Positions 7,469 to 13,751 of a DNA stretch of 13,751 nucleotides are shown one piece after another (the first letter of the stretch is position 1; each line of letters opens with the position of its first letter). The notes under the pieces are model-generated. The model ran no database searches. It saw only the letters and a program-made list of their open reading frames with translations, and was not told the origin of the DNA. The stretch is from CAYTLQ01 sp964438715 (lineage in GTDB: Bacteria > Bacteroidota > Ignavibacteria > Ignavibacteriales > Ignavibacteriaceae), in contig CAYTLQ010000190.1 of NCBI GenBank assembly GCA_964438715.1, forward strand, positions 1-13,751. Direction: 5' to 3'. The position numbers and the translations under genes were made by a program.

Positions 7469-8670
7469 TAGTTTACCCTCTTCGTATAAATGATTTTAAG
7501 GTATGGACGCTTTAATATATCTGCAGAATTACTACCATTAAGACTTATCTTATCAAAGCCCTCAAGTGGTGTTATAGTCGTTAAACAGAGGTCGAGGTTT
7601 CTCTCCATCTGATAAAAATATGTTACAATTGAAGTGATATCGCCACGATAAACTGAATCGGAAAAACCCATCGTGGCAGAATAATTACTACTCAGTGTCC
7701 CGGATGATGAATCATCCACCGCATAAACCTCAATTCCATTACTAAAAACCGATCCAATAACAGATAAAGTTGTATCCGGATTTTTTCGTAACTCAAGCAC
7801 AGCATTATTAATCAGAATATTATCTGGCAGTTGACTTAAGTCGAACCAAAGCCTCCCTCGTTGTGTAACTCCGCTTTGAACAATCAATTCATTCGGTATG
7901 TTTTGTTGAGTTGTTGAGGTAACTAAATGAACATCAGCGGTAACATTATACTCAACAGTATCCTGATAAACAGTGCCTTTTTTAACAATAATTTTTATCT
8001 TTGGATGATTTGAGGAAGTAGAAGTCAGAGCTAAAAAACCGGTAATTTTTGCAGTTTCAGCTGTTGGCTTTAAAACCATACCCCAGTTTGCAACAGAAGT
8101 TTCTCCTGTACCGGATTTTAACCATTGCAGAATTACTTCCTTTTGAACAGAAATTGTTACGATTGAATCGGTTATGGTCTTCGAATTAATAATATTTGTT
8201 TGACCGTATCGCAATGAGTTTATCGAATCGGATGTAATAGTAGATATATCCCACTGACTGTTAATTTGATGACCGGTAAAGTCAAAAGGTGCTGAGGCGT
8301 TTCCAATATAATAACCTGGTATCAGTCTTATCTCACCGGATACCACCTCAATGCTGTCATTGAGAATATCTGTTTTCCTGCTGGCCAAAGGCAGATAAAA
8401 TTTTAATACTGCCCATGACTCATCATTCCCAAGTTTTCCGAGATAAATTCTCGATGCGGATGATAATGAACTTGTAACTCTATATGTATGAGATTTTTGT
8501 AATATTGCATTATCTATGGAATTTATAGAATTTACAATTAAATCTTTATCACTTACAAGCCCGGAACCAATCGAAGAAGGATCATCACTGCACGCAGTAA
8601 TAAAAAACGAGAGAAATATTAGTTGAGAAATTTGATAAACAATTTTAGTTCTTTTGTGCATTAATTTCAT
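7468..8670 (-). CDS. Predicted surface lipoprotein, DUF4270-like, with two beta-sandwich repeats
   Basis: Protein of 400 aa with a lipoprotein signal: hydrophobic stretch at about 12-26 and lipobox ITAC with acylated Cys27. Ser-Asp-Asp follows, like the surface-export signal known in Bacteroidota lipoproteins. The sequence after it (SSIGSGLVSDKDLIV) resembles the N-terminus of DUF4270 proteins, which I recall sitting next to glgA in many Bacteroidota. The mature part seems to be two related halves of about 180 residues. Each has a short hydrophobic strand near LKFYLPL or LWFDLSQL, a strand LNDSIEV or INNAVLEL, and an ending of the form SxxxxHPKIKIIVKK or RPYLKIIYTK. This is close to DNRLRE-type carbohydrate/surface-protein sandwiches. 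No catalytic motif is seen. An ATG nine bases downstream (8661) is a possible alternative start. The gene overlaps the phosphatase gene by 26 bp. Function unknown. Confidence 0.65.
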   Translation of the reverse strand: MKLMHKRTKIVYQISQLIFLSFFITACSDDPSSIGSGLVSDKDLIVNSINSIDNAILQKSHTYRVTSSLSSASRIYLGKLGNDESWAVLKFYLPLASRKTDILNDSIEVVSGEIRLIPGYYIGNASAPFDFTGHQINSQWDISTITSDSINSLRYGQTNIINSKTITDSIVTISVQKEVILQWLKSGTGETSVANWGMVLKPTAETAKITGFLALTSTSSNHPKIKIIVKKGTVYQDTVEYNVTADVHLVTSTTQQNIPNELIVQSGVTQRGRLWFDLSQLPDNILINNAVLELRKNPDTTLSVIGSVFSNGIEVYAVDDSSSGTLSSNYSATMGFSDSVYRGDITSIVTYFYQMERNLDLCLTTITPLEGFDKISLNGSNSADILKRPYLKIIYTKRVN

Positions 8671-9226
8671 TAATTATATAATCTAAAACTTCATTAAAAT
8701 TTTTTGCGAAAAAATCAGGTTTAGTACCGGATTGGATTAAATTTTTTATATGTTGAGAACCATATCCTGTTGAAACCAAAATAGTTCTGCCAACCCCTGC
8801 CTTTTGCCCACATAAAATATCAGTTTCAGCATCACCAACTAAAAATGACTCCTTAATATTAATGTCTAAGTCACTTGCTGCCTCAAAGACCATTTTAGGC
8901 GAAGGTTTCCTGCACTCACATTCTTCCGGTGAATTAAACTCCGGATGCGATGGACAGAAATAAAATCGATCAATCTCAACCTTGAATGGTTTAAGAAGTT
9001 CATTTATTCTGGAATTTACCGCTTCAACATCCTCCTTAGTTATTAAACCCCTGGCAATACCCGACTGATTGGAAATGACAATTAGCTTAAAACCAAATTC
9101 ATTTTTTAATCTTGAGAGAGCATCACCAACACCGGGAAGCAAAACAACTTTATCTGCATCCCCGAGATAACCCGGGTCATCGTTAACAGTACCATCCCTG
9201 TCCAGAAAAACTGCACGAAACGCCAT
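8645..9226 (-). CDS. gmhB: HAD-family D-glycero-D-manno-heptose-1,7-bisphosphate 7-phosphatase (GmhB/HisB-N type)
   Basis: Phosphatase of 193 aa in the HAD IIIA group that contains GmhB and the N-domain of HisB. Motif I is FLDRDGT (Asp9 nucleophile, Asp11 acid/base), motif II ISNQSGIARG (51-60), then a Zn-loop CPSHP...CECRKP with Cys91, Cys103 and Cys105, and the GDAETD motif (131-136). The Zn loop usually has His directly after Cys-Pro; here that place is Ser and His is one step later (His94). GmhB would remove the 7-phosphate of heptose bisphosphate in lipopolysaccharide heptose synthesis. A histidinol-phosphatase role is possible, but single-domain length favours GmhB. It starts 3 nt after the glgA stop. 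No gmhA or hldE lies in the window. Confidence 0.8.
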   Translation of the reverse strand: MAFRAVFLDRDGTVNDDPGYLGDADKVVLLPGVGDALSRLKNEFGFKLIVISNQSGIARGLITKEDVEAVNSRINELLKPFKVEIDRFYFCPSHPEFNSPEECECRKPSPKMVFEAASDLDINIKESFLVGDAETDILCGQKAGVGRTILVSTGYGSQHIKNLIQSGTKPDFFAKNFNEVLDYIINEINAQKN

Positions 9227-9229
9227 TAA

Positions 9230-10723
9230 TCAGATACTCAGAACCTTTTTGTAAAGTTCAATATATTCCTTTGCCGATGTCTGCCAGGAAAAATCTGATT
9301 TCATACCATTCTTCATAATTTTATTCCAGGCTTTTTTATCCTTAAACAATTTTAATGCACGCTGAATTTCCTTCAACATTGCATCACTATCGAATGGCTT
9401 AAAGACAAATCCGGTACCCTCTTCAGTTTTTTCATTATATTTCTGAACCGTATCAGCCAAACCACCAGTTTCTCTTACAATTGGAACAGTGCCATACATC
9501 AAACTATACATCTGATTTAAACCACACGGCTCGTACTTTGACGGCATAAGAAACATATCAGCTCCGGCTTCTATCAAATGCGCAAGTTCATTATTGAATC
9601 CCAAATAGCATGCAAATTTGTCACTGTATTTATTAACAAGCTTTTCAATTGCATTATGATATTTTCTGTCTCCTGTCCCAAGTAACACAACCTGAACATC
9701 GTCTTTCATCAGCTGACCAAAGCTATCAATTAGTAATTGAATACCTTTACTTTCATATAAACGAGATATCATACCAATTACAGGGACTTCGGGATTAAAT
9801 TTTAATCCGAATCGTTCAACAAGAACTTGTTTATTAAAAATCTTATCCTGAATAGTTTTTACAGAATAGTTTTTTGAAATATATTTATCCTTTTCCGGGT
9901 GCCATTCATTATCATCAATTCCATTAATAACACCATAAAGAACCGACTTACGCTTCTCAAGAATTTTGTTCATGCCGCCACTGTTCTCTTTATCATGCAG
10001 TATATCTTTTGCATAACCCGGACTGACGGTATTAATTACATCTGCGTAAAGTAAGCCGGCTTTCATAAAATTAAATTTACCATTGTGAAGGAAGCCATTT
10101 TCATTATTAAATGTTTCCGGAAAGCCGGTTTTGTCGAAAGTTGATTTCGCAAACTCTCCCTGGTAAAGCAAATTGTGAATGGTAAACAAAATCTTGAAAG
10201 TTGAGAACAATGGTTCGTTGTTATAGACAGTTTTGAGGTAGGCAGGAATTAGTCCACATTGCCAATCATTGCAATGTATAATATCAGGAACCCAGCCCAA
10301 TTTATGTATTAATTCAAAAACCGATCGTCCTAAAAGAATAAATCTCTCATCATTATCTTTATAATCATTTCCACTTAATGGGTCAGTATAAAGACTTTTT
10401 CTGCTGCCATAATATTCATGATTATCAAGAAAATAAATCTGAACCCTGACTCGTGGCGTAGGAAGAAATGAGGATTTAACTGAGAAAATTACTTCTTTCT
10501 CCCCTATCTGTATTTTTATATCTTTGAGTCTGACGACATCATGAATTTTATATTTTCGACTATCAATGGCTCCATACTTTGGTACTAATATTCGAACCTC
10601 GTGCCCAAGTTCAGCAAGCATTTGGGGTAAAGCTGCAGATACATCTGCTAGTCCACCTGTTTTTACAAACGGGAATAGTTCTGATGTAACGAATAATATT
10701 TTGAGTTTTTTTGAGGATGCCAT
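9230..10723 (-). CDS. glgA: Glycogen synthase (ADP-glucose, GT5 family)
   Basis: Transfers glucose from ADP-glucose to the non-reducing end of an alpha-1,4-glucan. It has 497 aa, slightly longer than the usual 470-490, and the two-domain GT-B fold. The N-terminal domain has the ADP-glucose loop KTGGLADV (21-28) and HCNDWQCGL, which holds the substrate-contact His. The C-terminal domain has ISRLYESKG with the Arg/Lys pair of the family, then PSKYEPCGLNQMYS from 394 with Glu398 at the catalytic position, and ETGGLADTV. A start at the ATG of 10723 gives the usual N-terminus, KKLKILFVTSELFP. It is the first gene of the seven-gene minus-strand group and faces the intergenic region 10724-10961. No glgB or glgC is in the window. 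The link to the two following cell-envelope genes is not explained by glycogen synthesis. Confidence 0.96.
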   Translation of the reverse strand: MASSKKLKILFVTSELFPFVKTGGLADVSAALPQMLAELGHEVRILVPKYGAIDSRKYKIHDVVRLKDIKIQIGEKEVIFSVKSSFLPTPRVRVQIYFLDNHEYYGSRKSLYTDPLSGNDYKDNDERFILLGRSVFELIHKLGWVPDIIHCNDWQCGLIPAYLKTVYNNEPLFSTFKILFTIHNLLYQGEFAKSTFDKTGFPETFNNENGFLHNGKFNFMKAGLLYADVINTVSPGYAKDILHDKENSGGMNKILEKRKSVLYGVINGIDDNEWHPEKDKYISKNYSVKTIQDKIFNKQVLVERFGLKFNPEVPVIGMISRLYESKGIQLLIDSFGQLMKDDVQVVLLGTGDRKYHNAIEKLVNKYSDKFACYLGFNNELAHLIEAGADMFLMPSKYEPCGLNQMYSLMYGTVPIVRETGGLADTVQKYNEKTEEGTGFVFKPFDSDAMLKEIQRALKLFKDKKAWNKIMKNGMKSDFSWQTSAKEYIELYKKVLSI

Positions 10724-10749
10724 TTAGACCTAAAATAAAGTTTAACTTT

Positions 10750-10757
10750 CAAAATTA
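10750..10757 (-). promoter_or_regulatory. Possible -7 element of the glgA operon promoter
   Basis: TAATTTTG on the minus strand matches TAnnTTTG fully. It lies 27 nt before the glgA ATG, so transcription would begin near 10743, inside the palindrome at 10737-10749. No TTTG or TTG is found at the expected 19-21 nt upstream, so the call is weak. Confidence 0.3.
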
Positions 10758-10897
10758 CAAAATTTTAGCGGTTTTTCCTAAAAAGTACAGTTTTTTTGCC
10801 TCTTATACGATAGATCCCTTCATAAAAACATTTATATTTTTAATAATTAGCGAGAGATTTTAAGGCATTTAGTTACTGTTTTCCTCTATTTATGATT

Positions 10898-10903
10898 TAT
10901 AAT
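10898..10903 (+). promoter_or_regulatory. Possible -10 element upstream of the SPOR lipoprotein gene
   Basis: A perfect TATAAT lies about 59 nt before the ATG at 10962. The best upstream partner, TTACTG at 10873-10878, is a poor -35 match with a 19 nt spacer. In such AT-rich DNA a chance match is likely, and the TAnnTTTG type seen upstream of the first gene is absent here. Confidence 0.25.
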
Positions 10904-10961
10904 ATGAGGTATTTTGAGGAATACTTTAACTTTTTGTAAATACTTGCGTATTTTTACTATT

Positions 10962-11474
10962 ATGAAAATTATAATCATTAAATTTTTATTTTTATTGCTT
11001 ATTCTTGGGATATACAGCGGATGTAGTGCATCCGGTTCCGGGGATCGTTATAGCGAAAAGAAACTTATAGATACCAAAACTACGGATGAGGAATCTCTCA
11101 TAATTGACATTTCAAAAGATATAACTGTTCCCTCATATTATAATCCCTCAGAAAATTCTAAAAAGGAAGAATCTCTGTGGGGAACTTTTACCGATGATTC
11201 ATCTGTACTTGGTAAGATTATCCGTGTTCCTGGATATAGAGTTCAAGCGTTGACTACCGACGATTTTGATGAGGCTGATAGTTTGAAATTGGTGCTTTAT
11301 CAACAGCTAAGGACACATTCAATTTATATTATATTCGATCCACCATATTATAAATTACGGGTCGGTGACTTTTCTGATATTAATTCGGCAAATGATTTAC
11401 AGTTTAGAATGCGACAAATTGGTTACAGAAATACCTCAATTACACCGGATACTGTATCAGTGAGAACAAGATAA
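10962..11474 (+). CDS. SPOR-domain lipoprotein
   Basis: Predicted outer membrane lipoprotein of 170 aa. A hydrophobic signal (about 4-17) leads to YSGC with acylated Cys21. No acidic residues follow the Cys, so periplasmic rather than surface placement is likely. Residues 22-85 are polar and low in complexity. Residues 91-160 form a SPOR domain with two half-repeats, GYRVQALTTDD and YKLRVGDFSDINSANDL, ending in RMRQIGYRNTSI. Such domains bind peptidoglycan strands stripped of stem peptides, as at division sites. I chose the ATG at 10962, because an open frame from a TTG at 10914 would put 16 extra residues before a clear signal peptide. The next gene, hutI, starts at the base after its stop, so they are probably co-transcribed although their functions appear unrelated. 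Confidence 0.85.
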   Translation: MKIIIIKFLFLLLILGIYSGCSASGSGDRYSEKKLIDTKTTDEESLIIDISKDITVPSYYNPSENSKKEESLWGTFTDDSSVLGKIIRVPGYRVQALTTDDFDEADSLKLVLYQQLRTHSIYIIFDPPYYKLRVGDFSDINSANDLQFRMRQIGYRNTSITPDTVSVRTR

Positions 11475-12725
11475 ATGCGAAAATTATTTCATAATGCCTC
11501 CTCTATTTTAACACTCAATACCGCCGGTCGAAATGTAAAACGAGGAAGCGACATGGGTGACCTCGGGGTGATTACAAAAAAAGCAATTGCTGTTGAAAAC
11601 GGGAAAATAGTTTCGATTATAGATGAGGATTCAATAAACTTTAGTGAATTTGATGAAGTTATAGACCTGAGAAGGCAGTTGTTAATGCCAGGTCTCATCG
11701 ACTGTCATACCCACACGCTTTTTGCCGGCTCCCGCGCAAATGAATTCCAGATGAAATTAAGAGGTGCCACTTATGAAGAAATAGCTACAGCAGGCGGAGG
11801 AATTGTCACCACTATGCACGCTGTACGAAATGCTTCAGAGGATGAACTGTTTGAACTTACAATGGAGAGAGTTGAACACTTTTACACTCAAGGAATTACA
11901 ACATTAGAAATTAAAAGCGGCTACGGTCTGGATTACGACAATGAACTAAAATCTCTCAGAGTAATTAATAAAGTGGCAAAAAATAGTCCAATCCGAATAC
12001 TTCCGACATTTTTGGGCGCACATACCATTCCTCCGGAATTCAGGGGTGCCCGAAGAAATTATATAAAACTTTTAACCGATGAGTTGATTCCTGCCATCTC
12101 TAAGGAAAAATTAGCAGTTTTTTGCGACGCTTTCTGTGAAAAAACAGCATTTCAGCCTTATGAGATTGAGGAAATATTCTCATCTGCAAGCGATTATGGG
12201 TTAAAGTTAAAATTACACACCGATCAATTTAACAGTATTGGTGGCTTGGAGGTAGCCTTACAAAACAAGGCTGTTAGTGTCGATCACCTTGAAGTAATGC
12301 CATTTGAAAAAGCAAAATTATTCAGAAACACTGACACCACTGCTGTATTACTACCGGGAGTTTCATTCTTTCTTAATTACGATTATGCACCTGCCAACTC
12401 ATTACTTGAGAATAATGTCCCATTTGCTATAGCTACTGACTACAACCCCGGTTCCTCACATATAGCTAGTTTATTACTTGTTATGCAAATAGCCGCTTTA
12501 AAGATGAAACTAACAATTGAACAAATTATTTCCGCAGTTACTATAAATGCGGCTAGAGCTCTGAGTATTGAAAACATTACCGGGAGTATTGAGACGGGAA
12601 AATATGCTGATTTTTCAGTATTTAATACACAGAACTATACCGATTTAATTTATACGATAGGAAAAAATCTCTGTACTGCCGCCTATATTTCCGGAAACAG
12701 AGTAACAAAGGAGAATAATAAATGA
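11475..12725 (+). CDS. hutI: Imidazolonepropionase
   Basis: Amidohydrolase-fold metalloenzyme of the histidine degradation pathway that hydrolyses 4-imidazolone-5-propanoate to N-formimino-L-glutamate; cytoplasmic. It has 416 aa, normal. Metal-site residues are His78 and His80 in LIDCHTHTLFAG, His248 in KLHTDQFN and Asp322 in ATDYNPGSS. Substrate-loop sequences EIKSGYGLD (145-153), LGAHTIPPE and SVDHLE are all present. A small beta domain at both ends frames the barrel. The start is the ATG that follows directly on the stop of the SPOR gene, with no gap, and only a weak purine-rich site lies upstream. It overlaps ftcD by 4 bp (ATGA). hutH and hutU are not in the window and may lie beyond the right edge or elsewhere. 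Confidence 0.95.
   Translation: MRKLFHNASSILTLNTAGRNVKRGSDMGDLGVITKKAIAVENGKIVSIIDEDSINFSEFDEVIDLRRQLLMPGLIDCHTHTLFAGSRANEFQMKLRGATYEEIATAGGGIVTTMHAVRNASEDELFELTMERVEHFYTQGITTLEIKSGYGLDYDNELKSLRVINKVAKNSPIRILPTFLGAHTIPPEFRGARRNYIKLLTDELIPAISKEKLAVFCDAFCEKTAFQPYEIEEIFSSASDYGLKLKLHTDQFNSIGGLEVALQNKAVSVDHLEVMPFEKAKLFRNTDTTAVLLPGVSFFLNYDYAPANSLLENNVPFAIATDYNPGSSHIASLLLVMQIAALKMKLTIEQIISAVTINAARALSIENITGSIETGKYADFSVFNTQNYTDLIYTIGKNLCTAAYISGNRVTKENNK
12708..12713 (+). promoter_or_regulatory. Ribosome binding site of ftcD
   Basis: AAGGAG lies 8 nt before the ATG at 12722, inside the last codons of hutI. It is the best Shine-Dalgarno match in the window and supports coupled translation with hutI. 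Confidence 0.65.
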
Positions 12726-13741
12726 AAATAATTGAATGCGTTCCAAATTTTAGTGAGGGAAAGAATCAATTGACCTTCGATGCAATGAAGGATTCTATTC
12801 GAAATATTAATGGAGTAAAATTACTTAATTTTGAACCGGATGGAGATTACAACAGAGTTGTGGTTACCATGGCGGGAAATCCGGAGGGAATTCTTCAAGG
12901 TGCTCTTGAAATGAGCTTTGTCGCCGCAGAAAGAATTGATATGACAAAGCACAAAGGAGAACATCCCCGTCTGGGTGCAATTGATGTGGTACCTTTTGTT
13001 CCAATTAAAAATACGAATATGGAGGAATGCTCAACAATCGCCAACGAGTATGGTCGGATACTTTCTGAAAAACTTAATATACCTGTTTATCTCTATGAAG
13101 AGTCAGCAAAATCACCGAACAGAAAAAACCTTGCGGATATCAGAAAGGGTGAGTATGAAGGTTTGCAACATAAACTAACACTCCCGGAGTGGAAGCCCGA
13201 TTATGGCGACGGTTCTTTTAATCCGAAATTGGGTGGTACAGTTACAGGAGCCAGATTTTTTCTTATTGCATATAATGTAAATATTGCGAGTAAGGATGTT
13301 TCCTACTCCAAGGAAATAGCCGAAGTGCTTCGTGAGTCGGGCAGAAATAAAAAAGATGCCTCTGGTAATATCGTTAAAATTGATGGTAAACCCGTAAAGG
13401 AACCCGGAAGATTACGCTATGTGAAAGGTATGGGAGTATCACTAGAAAAGTATGGTATTACACAGGTTTCAATGAATTTAACTAATTATGTGGTAACACC
13501 TTTACATGTCGCATTTGAAGAGGCTAAAAAAGAGGCTCAAAGGTTAGGTGTAGAAGTAAAAGGCAGTGAAATTGTTGGATTGGTACCACTTGAGGCATTG
13601 TTAAGTGCCGGTCATTTCTACGCAAACGGAAAATACCAAGATGAAAAATCATTGGTTGAACTTGCAATAGAAAGTCTGGGGTTAAGCGAACTTTCTCCAT
13701 TTGTACCGGAAGAGAAAATTATCGATTATTTATTAAGGTAA
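12722..13741 (+). CDS. ftcD: Glutamate formimidoyltransferase (monofunctional FtcD)
   Basis: Transfers the formimino group from N-formiminoglutamate to tetrahydrofolate, giving glutamate and 5-formimino-tetrahydrofolate; cytoplasmic. It has 339 aa, covering the N- and C-subdomains of the formiminotransferase half only. The cyclodeaminase half of the animal enzyme is absent, so a separate cyclodeaminase (fchA) is expected elsewhere. The N-terminus MKIIECVPNFSEG is standard. His81 in GEHPRLGAIDVVPFVP is at the position of the catalytic His. Asn and Gly patches such as GTVTGARFFLIAYNVNI and VSMNLTNY fit the folate/substrate face. A lysine-rich insertion at about 208-228 is common in Bacteroidota-type sequences as I recall them. 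It overlaps hutI by 4 bp and has a strong Shine-Dalgarno site. It is complete, ending 10 bp before the window edge. Confidence 0.95.
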   Translation: MKIIECVPNFSEGKNQLTFDAMKDSIRNINGVKLLNFEPDGDYNRVVVTMAGNPEGILQGALEMSFVAAERIDMTKHKGEHPRLGAIDVVPFVPIKNTNMEECSTIANEYGRILSEKLNIPVYLYEESAKSPNRKNLADIRKGEYEGLQHKLTLPEWKPDYGDGSFNPKLGGTVTGARFFLIAYNVNIASKDVSYSKEIAEVLRESGRNKKDASGNIVKIDGKPVKEPGRLRYVKGMGVSLEKYGITQVSMNLTNYVVTPLHVAFEEAKKEAQRLGVEVKGSEIVGLVPLEALLSAGHFYANGKYQDEKSLVELAIESLGLSELSPFVPEEKIIDYLLR

Positions 13742-13751
13742 ATAGAACAAT

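Larger units (their letters stand above)
10724..10961. other. Divergent intergenic control region
   Basis: Very AT-rich stretch of 238 bp between glgA (minus) and the SPOR lipoprotein gene (plus). It should hold both promoters. On the minus strand TAATTTTG (10750-10757) matches the TAnnTTTG -7 consensus, without a clear -33 TTTG. On the plus strand TATAAT lies at 10898-10903. The odd palindrome AAAGTTTAACTTT is at 10737-10749, 14 bp upstream of glgA, and TTTAACTTT recurs at 10925-10933. No gene, RNA or strong terminator hairpin is seen. Confidence 0.55.

Noticed and set aside
10751..10766. AT hairpin AAAATT/AATTTT in the divergent region
   Set aside because: It has only A-T pairs and sits in AT-rich DNA; it is expected by chance and has no functional support.
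10914..10961. TTG start 48 bases before the SPOR lipoprotein ATG
   Set aside because: It would put 16 residues in front of a well-formed lipoprotein signal; the ATG at 10962 is preferred.
1408..13741. A single histidine-related cluster made of the HisA-like gene, the HisB-N-like phosphatase, hutI and ftcD
   Set aside because: The genes are on different strands and in different groups, synthesis and degradation are opposed, and the phosphatase looks more like GmhB. The co-occurrence is probably chance.
1..13751. tRNA, rRNA, CRISPR, transposon or phage signatures
   Set aside because: No spaced repeats, transposase or integrase motifs or cloverleaf-like sequences were seen in the non-coding stretches, all of which are short.

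Overview
The window is AT-rich, gene-dense DNA, most likely from a bacterium of the Bacteroidota/Ignavibacteriota/Chlorobiota group. The signs, none decisive alone, are: one good match to the Bacteroidota-type promoter (TTTG, 20 nt, TAAATTTG) upstream of the first gene; few Shine-Dalgarno sites; a lipoprotein whose acylated Cys is followed by Ser-Asp-Asp, like the surface-export signal of Bacteroidota; a FadL/PorV-like outer membrane barrel; and a glgA-linked lipoprotein resembling the DUF4270 family. It is a Gram-negative (diderm) organism. I see no RNA genes, insertion sequences, CRISPR arrays or phage genes.

Layout. (1) Bases 1-202: terminator-like hairpin of an upstream gene, a short direct repeat and a probable promoter. 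(2) Bases 203-3205, plus strand: acyl-CoA dehydrogenase, a divergent HisA-like TIM barrel, a stand-alone cyclic-nucleotide-binding protein and a universal stress protein; the last two overlap by 38 bp. (3) Bases 3211-10723, minus strand: seven tightly packed genes, read from the right as glgA, a gmhB-like phosphatase, a DUF4270-like lipoprotein, an outer membrane barrel, glyA, tatC and a long-chain polyprenyl diphosphate synthase. Gaps run from 3 bp to a 26 bp overlap, so this is probably one operon. It converges on the stress-protein gene with only 5 bp between stop codons. (4) Bases 10724-10961: AT-rich divergent control region. (5) Bases 10962-13741, plus strand: a SPOR-domain lipoprotein, hutI and ftcD, with zero gap and then a 4 bp overlap.

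Functions. hutI and ftcD supply the last two steps of histidine breakdown through N-formiminoglutamate to glutamate and formimino-tetrahydrofolate; glyA also feeds the one-carbon folate pool. glgA makes glycogen from ADP-glucose. The prenyl synthase probably makes a quinone side chain. tatC is the core of twin-arginine export. Most of this is housekeeping. The parts that look least described are the lipoprotein/barrel pair inside the glgA operon, the HisA-like protein with altered active-site loops, and the overlapping cyclic-nucleotide/UspA pair.
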